Below are positions 8,701 to 17,158 of a DNA stretch of 64,000 nt, piece after piece. Under the pieces are notes generated by a model. It saw nothing but the letters and a program-made list of their open reading frames with translations, was not told the origin of the DNA and searched no databases. This DNA is from an uncultured Clostridia bacterium (GTDB lineage: Bacteria; Bacillota; Clostridia; UBA1381; UBA9506). Where the stretch lies: the NCBI GenBank assembly GCA_934438075.1, contig CAKSBF010000009.1, positions 1 to 64,000 on the forward strand, in the 5' to 3' direction. Both the position numbers and the translations under genes were made by a program. Numbering within the stretch: the stretch's first letter is position 1; the number at the start of each line of letters is the position of its first letter.

Positions 8701-11700
8701 GGCAGTGATGACAGAAACTTTACATATAACGGCGAGCCTGTGGATGTACAGGTTACAAGTCCGCTTACCGATACGTTTGATGTAACGTATTACAAAAAAG
8801 ACGAAAACGGCAACTATAATCCTATGCCTGATAAGCCGATCGTCCCGGGCGAATATTTAATTGCGGTAAGCGCAGCGGAGAGCAGAAACTGCAAAGGGTT
8901 TAATTTGGAGTTATGCAGATTTGAAATCAACAAATGCGATTTAACTGCCGAAAACTGCGATTGGCTCAATCAAAGTACGCACAGTTACACATATGAGGAT
9001 AAATTTGTTATTGAGGGCGACTTTAACAACGGTTTAACCCCGACAGGCACTTTTGATATTAAGCTTAAAGACAAAACATCGGGCATAGACTTTGCAAATC
9101 TTCCCCAATTTATAACACTCAATGACGGCAAAAGCTTTAAAATTGAGATTAACGAAAACCATTATCAAGGTTCGGGAGATTTTGAGCTTACCGTAAGCTA
9201 CAGCGGAGATGACCTTGTATCTTATACTCCCGAGTTTATTAAAGGCGAGTTCAGCGTTGCGCGCAAAAACGTTACCATAACGGTTACGGGTGAAAGCCAG
9301 GTTTACGAACCCGATACACCCAGATATGTTACCGTAACTTCCGACGCTAAACATTTGCAGGATTATTGTATACGCATAACATACTATAAGGTTGACGAAA
9401 ATGAAAACAAACTTGTATCGGCAGACGCTGTTACAAACGCAATTTCGGCAGGCAAATACCTGTATGTTGTATCAATTGAACCGATGGCAAGAATCTTTTA
9501 CCAATTCAGCCGCGAGTATACGGTAACGGGTACGGCTCTTCCCAATATTGACGATTATGATAATATCGGTTATATGATAATAAAAGCCGGTTCAACCGAT
9601 ACGCAAAAACCCATATACTTTGACAATTCAACCGTTAATGCGTATATGACCGATACGGTTGTAAATAACTTAAATAATCCTAACTCAAGCGATGTAACGT
9701 ATGAAAGCAAAAACACAAATGTTGCCGAGGTAGATCCGCTTACGGGAGCGGTTACAATAAAGGGCGCAGGTTCGGCGGTTATTATAGCAACCTCTAAAAA
9801 GGAAAACACCTCCGACGTTTACGCAAGCTACACGCTTAACGTAACCAAAGAGCTTATACAGGTTAAGGCAGCCAATGCGGAAATTACATACGGAACAAAC
9901 ACCGAAGATATTAACTACGGATATACCCTTTCGAAAAATGTAACCCTTTCGGGCGAGGCGGTATATTCTACCAATTATTACTACGGGAGCGATTGCGGTA
10001 AATATGATATCAACATTTCGGGATTTTCGTCTGATGTATATGACATCGTATATGTACCGGCAACTCTCATCGTTATGCCAAAGGAACTTACAATAGACGA
10101 TTTTTATGTTACGGCGGCAAGTAAACGCTATGACGGAACAAAAACCGCACAGTTTGCAACCGCGCCCAATCAAAATTCGCTTGTTTCGGGCGACTATGTA
10201 AACGCATTGATAGAGGGCGAATTTGAAAATGAAAACGCAAGCTACAGCAATAAACAAACAATAAATTACAGAATTACGGGGCTTACGGGTGCCGAGAGTT
10301 CAAACTACTATATAAACGGCGTGCTCACAGGCACCGCGGAGGGGTATATATATCCTGCATTTATAACCGTTTCGGTTCCGCCCGTAACAACATATGTATA
10401 CGACGGCGAAGCCAAATATGTAAACGCGGTTGCATATGCAAACGGTATGTACTTTGATAAATTTTTCGCTGTGTACTCAAAAGACGGCACCAATGTTGCT
10501 GCACCCACAGACGCAGGTACATATGAGGTAAATATTTATACAGCCGACTCCAACTATGCAATTAGCGGAGGCGTTACGGCACAGCTTATTATTAAACCGG
10601 CACAGCAGGAGTTCTTTACAATTGAGGGTATACCCGATAATGTGACATACGGCGACAGTTTTCATCTGCAAACAGCCGGTGCTGACGGTACGGTAACATA
10701 CGAAATTACCGAAGGTAATGAGATTGCGTCATTAAACGGCGATATCATTACAACTTCGGGCATAGGTAAAGTAACCGTTAAAGCAACCAATACAAAAGAA
10801 AATTACAACCAAAAAACCGCACAGAGAAGCTTTGTAATAAACAAAAAAACTTTGACCTATACGGTAACAGCAAAAAATAAAATATATGACGGTGAAAAGA
10901 CTGTCGATATAGAAAGCATTGTGCTTGACGGCATTGTAGGCAACGATGAAGTAAGCGCTGCGGCAAGAGGCGGAGCATATACCGCAACGGCAGACGCCGA
11001 AAACAACAAAACGGTATTTGTAAGCGGTATCGAACTTGCAGGCGCAAGCAGTGCAAATTACCGCATATTGTCCGACAGTGCGCAAACGAGCGTAAACGTT
11101 GCCAAAAAAGATATAACGGCCGTAAATATTAGTGCATTCGGCAAAGTATACGATGGTACGGCAAATGCCGAATATTTCGTTGAGAGTTATTCGGGTGTGG
11201 TGCCGGCTGATTTAAAATTTATAAATGTAAACGGTACGGCACAGTTTGACAATGCAAATGCGGGCGACAGCAAAACCGTAACCCTTACAAATTATACGCT
11301 TACAGGTGCAAAGAGCGGCAACTACAACTTAAATCTTGCCGCCGATCCCACGTCTGAGGCAGATATTGTTAAGGCACAGGTAAACTTTAATATAGGCGCA
11401 CTTGAATATGTGTACGACGGTAAACAAAAGAGCGTACCCGTTACCGCGGTTTGCGGCGACAGAGTATTTACAGGCTATAAGGTAACATATAACCAAAGTG
11501 CAGATATGCCGATAAACGCAGGTAATTATAATGTAGAGATTACGTTAAATGACAGTGAAAACTACAGCAGTGATTTTACGGGCGCAACTCTTAAAATACT
11601 TGCGGCAGACCAGGCAAACCTTACCATAACAGGTGTTGCCGGCACCATAGATTTCGGAAAAATATTTATGCTGCAAACAGTTGGCGGAAACGGAAACGGG

Positions 11701-14700
11701 AAAGTCACCTGGACTTCAAGTGATGCATGTATTGCATATGTTGAGGCAGACACAGGTATTGTAACAATAAAGGGTGTGGGTTCGCCGGTTACGATAACGG
11801 CAGTGAAAGCGTCTGACGGCAACTACACCGAACAGACGGCAAACATAACCTTTACACCTGTTAAAAAATCGGTCGGATATAAAATTACCGGTTTAACACA
11901 CACATACGATGGCACGGCAAAAGCCGTTACAGTAACCGGCATCGGAGATTGTACCGTTACATATACCGATGAAAACGGCAGCGAAGTTCCGACACCTGTA
12001 AATGCAGGTACATATAATGTAACGGTTGCTGCAAAAGAACCTTATGACGGCAGTGCGTCAGCGGTTATGACAATTAAAAATGCATCCATAGACACAAGTG
12101 CGCTCACGTTTGACGTAGCGGACGCTACATACGGTGAGGCACTCAATGTCACACAGCCTGACCTTTCGGCATATCCTGCCGGTACATCAGCAAGCGTAAC
12201 ATACACAGGTACGGGCATTTACACACCGCAGACCGAACAACCCAAGAGTGCGGGCAGATACACCGCAACGCTTACGATTTCGGGTGATAATTACAACGGT
12301 GCACAACTTACAGCTGACTTTGTAATCAATAAAGCAGTTATAAATGTTACGCCTAAAGCAGTAAGCCGTGCGTATGGCGAGCTTAACCCTTCCTTTACAA
12401 TGCAATATGACGGCTTTAAGTACAACGATGACATATCGGCAATCATGATTGAACCTACAGGTTACACCGAGGCAACATTAAACAGCGGTGTGGGCAGTTA
12501 CGATATTATACCGAGCGGCGGTTATGCCGAAAACTACACCTTCAACTACCGGAACGGTACGCTTACGGTAGGCGAGGCATCAGGTGGTAACTTCTACATA
12601 TTTGGCGGACAGAGCAACCCCTATGTAGGCAACAAATTTACCGTAACGGCATATTACAACAACGAAAAACCGTCTGTTATATGGCAGAGCGACAACCCGT
12701 CGGTTGCACAGATTGATGCAGACGGCGTTGTAACAATAGTAAACAACGGTACGGCTACGATTACGGCAACCATGAATGACAGCCGTTTTGCGAGCGGACT
12801 CACCGCAAGCTTTACATTAAACGCCGAGTGGCTTCCCGAAACACAAACGCAAATTTATTTCGATACCCTTACGGTTGACAAGTACGTAACCGATGGGGCG
12901 TTTGCGATCGCGCCTATGGGAGTTGATAACGGCGCAACGGTAAAATACAAATCGAGCAACATAAGTGTTGCAAGCGTAGACGAAACAACAGGCAGTGTCA
13001 CTCTTAATAAAGCAGGTACGGCAGTGATTACCGCAACCGCAAGCAAATTTAACTGTGCTGATGTTTATGCATCATACACCGTCAATGTTAAAAAAGTACC
13101 CGTAACCGTAAAAGCAAACGATGTTTTACTTACATACGGCGATGAATTTACAACAACCGATGTAACGGTAACGGGAGCAAACAAAGACGAGTTAAACGGC
13201 ACACTTTCATTTGCGACAAAATACGCAAAAGGCAAAAATGTCGGTGATTATGATGTGATGCCGAGCGGTCTTACGTCAGATATTTACGATATAACATTTG
13301 AAAGCGGAACAATAACCGTTGCCGAAAAAGTGTTGACTTCCGATGATTTTGACATTACCGTTTCGGATAAAACATATGACGGTGCACGGGAAGCAGATGT
13401 TTTTGCAAGCGTTAAACCCGGCTCATTGGTGTCGGGCGACCGTATAGCGGTTGGTGTATACGCAAACTTTATCGACGAAAATGCTGATACTGAAAATAAA
13501 AAGGATGCCGAATACGTAATAGACTCCATTTCGGGCAAAGGATTTGAAAATTATATCTTGCACGGCGGTTCCGTTTCAGGGACAATACCGGGTGCAGCAT
13601 ACATTACGCCTGCAAAGGTATCGTTCTTTGTCTCGAAGGAAACGGTGCGCAGCTATGACGGAAGTATTCAAAAAGCTGAAGTATCGGCAATGGCACTGTC
13701 GAGAGTATTTGACGAAAGCAATTACACCGTTTATTACACGGGTACGGACGGTGTAAAAACAGCACAACCTGTAAATGCGGACGAATATAAAATAAGCATA
13801 GAGCTTAACGACGAATTTAAAGGCAACTACGAGGCGATTCAGCCTGACGCGGTACTTAAAATCAGCATTGATGAAACTGCAAAACTGTATATTACAGGTT
13901 CGAACAAAAACGTAACGGCAGGCGATGTATTTACTTTGTATGCCCATTACGGCAACGAAATGCCGTCTGTAAAATGGGAGGTAACCGAGGGAAGCGATGT
14001 GGCTGTAATTTCTGACAGCGGAGAGGTTACTGTTCTTAAATCGGGCAGAGCCGTAATTAAGGCAACTCTTACCGACGAGAACTACGGCGGCGGAAGTACA
14101 GAATTTGAGCTTGTCGCGGCGAAAAAGAAAATAAGCATAAAAATTTCCGCAAGTGAGCTTGTAAAGACATATACAGGCAGCGAGCAAACCATTAATTTCA
14201 CATCGGACGTACCGCTTGACGACGTAACAATACACACAAGCTATGTATTGCGCACCGATGCGAGTGTAACACAGCCCATAGATGCGGGAACATATACCGT
14301 GTCGTATGAGGTTGACGACGAGCGCTACGAAGCAAGCGGAAACAGTGAGTTTACAATTAACAAAGCAAATGTAACGGTTAAAGCAAAAGACATTCAAAAA
14401 CAGTACGGTGACAAACCGGAATATGAACTTGAAATTGTATCGGGCGAAAACGTTGCTGATTTGAACGAAATGTTATCATACGTTAAGTTTGCAAGCGACG
14501 GTGCTGATGTTAAGGCAAAAGCCGGCACATACGACATTAAATTAACGCTTGACACTCAGGGCGATAAAAACCGTAACTTTGATGTATGTGACACTTTAGG
14601 CAAACTCACTGTAACAAAAGCGCCTTTAACCGTAACCGTTAAGGATGTAACGCGTGAATACGGTGCCGAAAATCCGCAGCTTGAAGCAGAGATTGGCGGC

Positions 14701-16017
14701 TTTAAAAACGGCGAAACGGTTAAAGACCTTTCGGGCGAACTCATACTCGGCTATGACGGCATTGACGCTGAAACAGCAGTGGGAACGCACAACGATAAAG
14801 CAACCGCAAGCGGACTTGAAAGTGAAAACTATGAAATAGCATATGTTTTCGGCAATGTAACGATTACCAAAATTAAAGTAAGCGCAAGCATTTTGGGCGC
14901 AAGAAACACATATATTAAGGTAAAGTTTGTCAAAGCGGTTAAAGGACTTACTGAAAATAACTTTGAGGTTAAAAATGGCAGCGAGACGGTAACAATTGCA
15001 AGTGTATCACCATCGGAAGATAACAAAATATACACTATAAACGGCAAGTTTGATGTTGATACAACCTATACAGTAAATGTATTGTGCCCTGCCGACTCGG
15101 TATACGATATATCGGGCAGCGACCTTAAAGTTAAACCGTCAAAATCAAGCAGCTCAAGCGGCGGCGGTGGCGGCGGAAGCGCAACGGTAAGTTATACGGT
15201 AAGCTTTGATACAAACGGCGCAAATAAAATTGACAGTGTTAAAGTTACCAAAAACAGTACGGTAAAAGAACCGAGCGCACCTGTAAAAGACGGATTTAAA
15301 TTTGACGGCTGGTATACCGACAAAGAGTGCAATACTCTGTATGATTTCAGCCAGCGTGTTAATAAAAGCTTTACGCTTTACGCAAAATGGACTGCGAAAG
15401 ACGAATCGGACAACGTTGACGGTAAGGATAACGACAGTAAAGACAATAACACACCGGGCGGCGCAAACGAAAACCCGTTTACTGACGTAAAAGAAAACGA
15501 TTGGTTCTATGATAACGTAATGTACGTGGTTAAAAATAAAATTATGAGCGGCACGGACGAAAACATATTTGACCCCAACGGGCTTGTAACACGTGCAATG
15601 CTTGTAACCGTTTTGTGGAGAGCAGATGGTATGCCTCAAACTGATTATATAATACCTTTCAGCGATGTGGGCGCCGATGACTATTACACCGAGGCTGTAC
15701 GCTGGGCGGCAAGCGAGGGTATCGTAAACGGTATCAGCGAAAAGGAATTTGCTCCCAATAGGAACATAACGCGCGAGCAGATTGCGACAATCATGTTCAG
15801 ATACGCAAATTATAAAAAATATGATGTACCTGCAGGTGAGGACACAAACATTTTGTCGTACACCGATGCCGAAAGCATTTCGGAATACGCCGTACCGGCT
15901 ATTCAGTACGCAGTAGGTACAGGACTTATGAACGGTAAAACAAACAACACCATTAATCCGCAGGATAATGCAACAAGAGCAGAGATTGCGGCAATCATGC
16001 AGAGATTTCTAAAGTAA
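5788..16017 (+). CDS. Giant secreted MBG/YDG-repeat protein with C-terminal SLH anchor
   Basis: A 3409-aa surface protein. A signal peptide (residues 1-29, ending VSYAA) is preceded by a strong ribosome site, AGGAGG. Residues about 33-330 resemble GLUG-type beta-helix repeats (GTASDPYLIKNSSDLEQIG). From about 570 to 3030 there are many MBG-type Ig-like modules, marked by recurring Y-D-G motifs (YDGTKTAQ, YDGEAKYV, YDGEKTVD, YDGTANAE, YDGKQKSV, YDGTAKAV, YDGAREAD, YDGSIQKA) and by PVDAGTYE-like turns. Big_2-like segments (SVASVDETTGSVTL) are interspersed. A Ser/Gly linker (about 3118-3133) leads to one InlB-type repeat (about 3135-3205, FDGWYTDKEC) and three SLH repeats (about 3228-3409). The architecture suggests a long stalk attached to the cell-wall polymer; the ligand is unknown. 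It is transcribed alone. Its AT-rich codon use differs from the next giant genes, hinting at a different origin. Confidence 0.9.
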   Translation: MKRRVLSIITVFALLIALVPQNITVSYAAALSGSGTASDPYLIKNSSDLEQIGDGEAGTYYKLENHITIDRSFKTIKSFKGILNGNYKTITGLDVYTHMTYDTASQKNILTTKGALFETIESTALVYRVTFRRPKFSSYCENIPKNHNGDLNFNRGLLAVTNKGTVDNISITDADINATFYRNMSTCESIYQTNNFGGIVYQNNGKILNCYITGNMKVTDGEHMAGVVSMNNGIVANVESYVKIELTQTSGFSGPCLRYASCIVSRNTGTIYNSWSGGSISSTYGNLVESQINGYICAANTSLNGKVNGTVDTCYYKKTSDEKVVAAGVTGGNQSNVEEKSIGTNKDLYNANVTANNNKGANGIMGLKGWQASVEPAILNWVKDGKVYKCETVYPNDDGKWVFYYPYAIDDDYYTETWDTTFSESGMQGLRAGGYSTFNSAKVITITAANPQGKYYPVFDGTQTLTPSETSIPDYAYKWKRVGSDDFVEAPTADEIAQAGGIKKYIAKLDGGYLSDSYFTENYTDPISVGDEFAVKYVVDSNQYKIKSGEYYMYTKGGWGNVDAPTFKVKKISVAQDNINTYFDFTQPTVQKYSKNAVYTYPTVTAKTTATPAYTGTLTVRYSKEDGTVLDAPPTEAGTYNVLVSMKADDNFNACTNVKIGTFTIEKGDVKCELSIEGEAKYSLPFKIKAKFTEDCDPSVKSENISGGYATLYINGIQDGLSAWVSNGEVTFVVSKIIPVSSFNYSVKYDDHGNSYNTKEFNASGDVAKGTPEMEITTDKTDYTYGDTAIITVKAPANQNNFDSRLVIRFEDTNIPLETDYIEDENGYYKYKWKVSRVGENISIKADFMGSKDYNAGYVTCTYNAYKADVTADLLEVTGGGTYTYDGQSKSVEINPKAGIKGIGNVVNIYYYSQTDGTSSQDAPVDAGTYELFVEIEAGENYNANRFLKVSPILIIKQATLTENDFTVKINGSDDRNFTYNGEPVDVQVTSPLTDTFDVTYYKKDENGNYNPMPDKPIVPGEYLIAVSAAESRNCKGFNLELCRFEINKCDLTAENCDWLNQSTHSYTYEDKFVIEGDFNNGLTPTGTFDIKLKDKTSGIDFANLPQFITLNDGKSFKIEINENHYQGSGDFELTVSYSGDDLVSYTPEFIKGEFSVARKNVTITVTGESQVYEPDTPRYVTVTSDAKHLQDYCIRITYYKVDENENKLVSADAVTNAISAGKYLYVVSIEPMARIFYQFSREYTVTGTALPNIDDYDNIGYMIIKAGSTDTQKPIYFDNSTVNAYMTDTVVNNLNNPNSSDVTYESKNTNVAEVDPLTGAVTIKGAGSAVIIATSKKENTSDVYASYTLNVTKELIQVKAANAEITYGTNTEDINYGYTLSKNVTLSGEAVYSTNYYYGSDCGKYDINISGFSSDVYDIVYVPATLIVMPKELTIDDFYVTAASKRYDGTKTAQFATAPNQNSLVSGDYVNALIEGEFENENASYSNKQTINYRITGLTGAESSNYYINGVLTGTAEGYIYPAFITVSVPPVTTYVYDGEAKYVNAVAYANGMYFDKFFAVYSKDGTNVAAPTDAGTYEVNIYTADSNYAISGGVTAQLIIKPAQQEFFTIEGIPDNVTYGDSFHLQTAGADGTVTYEITEGNEIASLNGDIITTSGIGKVTVKATNTKENYNQKTAQRSFVINKKTLTYTVTAKNKIYDGEKTVDIESIVLDGIVGNDEVSAAARGGAYTATADAENNKTVFVSGIELAGASSANYRILSDSAQTSVNVAKKDITAVNISAFGKVYDGTANAEYFVESYSGVVPADLKFINVNGTAQFDNANAGDSKTVTLTNYTLTGAKSGNYNLNLAADPTSEADIVKAQVNFNIGALEYVYDGKQKSVPVTAVCGDRVFTGYKVTYNQSADMPINAGNYNVEITLNDSENYSSDFTGATLKILAADQANLTITGVAGTIDFGKIFMLQTVGGNGNGKVTWTSSDACIAYVEADTGIVTIKGVGSPVTITAVKASDGNYTEQTANITFTPVKKSVGYKITGLTHTYDGTAKAVTVTGIGDCTVTYTDENGSEVPTPVNAGTYNVTVAAKEPYDGSASAVMTIKNASIDTSALTFDVADATYGEALNVTQPDLSAYPAGTSASVTYTGTGIYTPQTEQPKSAGRYTATLTISGDNYNGAQLTADFVINKAVINVTPKAVSRAYGELNPSFTMQYDGFKYNDDISAIMIEPTGYTEATLNSGVGSYDIIPSGGYAENYTFNYRNGTLTVGEASGGNFYIFGGQSNPYVGNKFTVTAYYNNEKPSVIWQSDNPSVAQIDADGVVTIVNNGTATITATMNDSRFASGLTASFTLNAEWLPETQTQIYFDTLTVDKYVTDGAFAIAPMGVDNGATVKYKSSNISVASVDETTGSVTLNKAGTAVITATASKFNCADVYASYTVNVKKVPVTVKANDVLLTYGDEFTTTDVTVTGANKDELNGTLSFATKYAKGKNVGDYDVMPSGLTSDIYDITFESGTITVAEKVLTSDDFDITVSDKTYDGAREADVFASVKPGSLVSGDRIAVGVYANFIDENADTENKKDAEYVIDSISGKGFENYILHGGSVSGTIPGAAYITPAKVSFFVSKETVRSYDGSIQKAEVSAMALSRVFDESNYTVYYTGTDGVKTAQPVNADEYKISIELNDEFKGNYEAIQPDAVLKISIDETAKLYITGSNKNVTAGDVFTLYAHYGNEMPSVKWEVTEGSDVAVISDSGEVTVLKSGRAVIKATLTDENYGGGSTEFELVAAKKKISIKISASELVKTYTGSEQTINFTSDVPLDDVTIHTSYVLRTDASVTQPIDAGTYTVSYEVDDERYEASGNSEFTINKANVTVKAKDIQKQYGDKPEYELEIVSGENVADLNEMLSYVKFASDGADVKAKAGTYDIKLTLDTQGDKNRNFDVCDTLGKLTVTKAPLTVTVKDVTREYGAENPQLEAEIGGFKNGETVKDLSGELILGYDGIDAETAVGTHNDKATASGLESENYEIAYVFGNVTITKIKVSASILGARNTYIKVKFVKAVKGLTENNFEVKNGSETVTIASVSPSEDNKIYTINGKFDVDTTYTVNVLCPADSVYDISGSDLKVKPSKSSSSSGGGGGGSATVSYTVSFDTNGANKIDSVKVTKNSTVKEPSAPVKDGFKFDGWYTDKECNTLYDFSQRVNKSFTLYAKWTAKDESDNVDGKDNDSKDNNTPGGANENPFTDVKENDWFYDNVMYVVKNKIMSGTDENIFDPNGLVTRAMLVTVLWRADGMPQTDYIIPFSDVGADDYYTEAVRWAASEGIVNGISEKEFAPNRNITREQIATIMFRYANYKKYDVPAGEDTNILSYTDAESISEYAVPAIQYAVGTGLMNGKTNNTINPQDNATRAEIAAIMQRFLK

Positions 16018-16086
16018 GAAAACCAAATAGTTAATTGCCTTTTAAGCAATGAGGCATTGCGAGAAAGCGCGATAAATACGAGAAGA

Positions 16087-16125
16087 TGCGGCAGAGTTTC
16101 CCCTTTGGTGGGAGGCTCTGCCGCA
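16087..16125 (+). other. Long GC-rich hairpin after the 3409-aa gene
   Basis: TGCGGCAGAG (16087-16096) pairs perfectly with CTCTGCCGCA (16116-16125), and the stem can be extended inward by TTTCCC/GGGAGG. No T-run follows, so it may be an mRNA 3' stabilising structure or factor-dependent stop. The interval 16126-16227 shows no gene. Confidence 0.65.
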
Positions 16126-16227
16126 GACGTTAGAGAGACAGCGTCCAAAGCCGTGGCTTGCACGAAAAACACTGCGCTTGTGCGGCTGCGGTGTATCTGC
16201 GCTGATGCCGCTTAAGCTGCTCAAAAT

Positions 16228-16260
16228 AAGACCCATCCTTGTGAGTGGGTCTTTGTTTTA
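16228..16260 (+). terminator. Intrinsic terminator
   Basis: AAGACCCA (16228-16235) pairs with TGGGTCTT (16246-16253), followed by TGTTTTA. It separates the 3409-aa gene from the TetR operon. Confidence 0.75.
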
Positions 16261-16336
16261 TCTGACTAGGTTTGTTTCTGATTGGTTTTCTTCGCAATTT
16301 TTTTAATAATTATTTCATTACACTGTAGAACCGTAA

Positions 16337-16356
16337 AAAAAGAACTTGTACTTTTT
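16337..16356 (+). promoter_or_regulatory. Candidate TetR operator palindrome
   Basis: AAAAAG-N8-CTTTTT is a 20-bp imperfect palindrome (16 of 20 positions symmetric). It ends 11 bp before the -35 box of the promoter that drives the TetR gene. TetR regulators usually autoregulate from such sites, but the A/T-run composition means chance is possible. Confidence 0.4.
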
Positions 16357-16367
16357 TGGAAAAAGAG

Positions 16368-16396
16368 TTGTTTTTTGTGTTATACTATGTTATAAT
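16368..16396 (+). promoter_or_regulatory. Promoter of the TetR-giant surface protein operon
   Basis: TTGTTT (16368-16373), a 17-bp spacer and TATAAT (16391-16396), 40 bp upstream of the TetR start codon. Confidence 0.72.
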
Positions 16397-16435
16397 TGGC
16401 ATATAAGCCGATTTTAACTTGGAAGGAGGGTTCGG

Positions 16436-17158
16436 ATGGCACCCAGAAAGGATAGCCTGCAGTCACGCAAGCGAATTTTATCCGCCTGTGTTAAGCTTTT
16501 CATTGAAAAAGGCTATATAAATACAACCATGTCGGAGATTATTAGTGAAGCGAAGGTTTCTAACAGCACGTTTCAAAATATATTTCATTCCAAAAGCGGT
16601 GTATTAATGGATTTGGTGGAGTTCATGTTTGCAAATCAGTTTCGGATTGCCCGTCAGCTTGCCGAAAAGAAACTGCAGCCCATATTTATTTATGCGATTG
16701 AAACATCCATACAAATGACGCTGACAGAACTGAACGAAAATTTGCGTGAAATATATTTAGAAGCTTATAGTCATCCGCAGACAGTGGAGTATATCTATCA
16801 GCAAACATCTTCGGAACTTTATCGTATTTTTGGAATGTACCTGCCGGAGTGCAGCGAAAGCGATTTTTATGAGCTGGAAATCGGCACAGCCGGGATTATG
16901 CGCAGTTACATGGCAAAGCGTTGCGATAAATATTTCACTTTGGAGAGAAAACTGGAACGCTTTCTCGTTATGAGTATGGGTGCATACTCAGTGCCGGAAG
17001 AGGAACAAAAACGAGTTTTAGATTATATGATGACAATAGATATTCGCACGGTTGCAAATAGTGTAATGCAAGGACTTTTTCAGGAACTTGCCATGAAATT
17101 TGATTTTGAATTAAATGAAAATAATTTCAATGCGGAAAAGATGGAGGTGCTGGCATGA
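16436..17158 (+). CDS. TetR/AcrR-family transcriptional regulator
   Basis: A 240-aa regulator. Residues about 8-55 form the TetR helix-turn-helix (RKRILSACVKLFIEKGYINT, then SEIISEAKVSNSTFQNIFHS, and KSGVLMDLV). The rest is a helical ligand-binding and dimer domain without recognisable specificity. A strong ribosome site, GGAAGGAGGG, precedes the ATG. Its stop overlaps the start of the 2619-aa gene by 4 bp (ATGA), so the two are translationally coupled. A regulator placed first in an operon with two very large surface proteins probably controls that operon, including itself. Confidence 0.93.
   Translation: MAPRKDSLQSRKRILSACVKLFIEKGYINTTMSEIISEAKVSNSTFQNIFHSKSGVLMDLVEFMFANQFRIARQLAEKKLQPIFIYAIETSIQMTLTELNENLREIYLEAYSHPQTVEYIYQQTSSELYRIFGMYLPECSESDFYELEIGTAGIMRSYMAKRCDKYFTLERKLERFLVMSMGAYSVPEEEQKRVLDYMMTIDIRTVANSVMQGLFQELAMKFDFELNENNFNAEKMEVLA

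Noticed and set aside
6829..15639. Many antisense open frames inside the 3409-aa gene, up to 273 codons (13576-14397)
   Set aside because: They are shadows of the repeat-rich coding strand, Cys/Tyr/Arg-rich without domains or ribosome sites.
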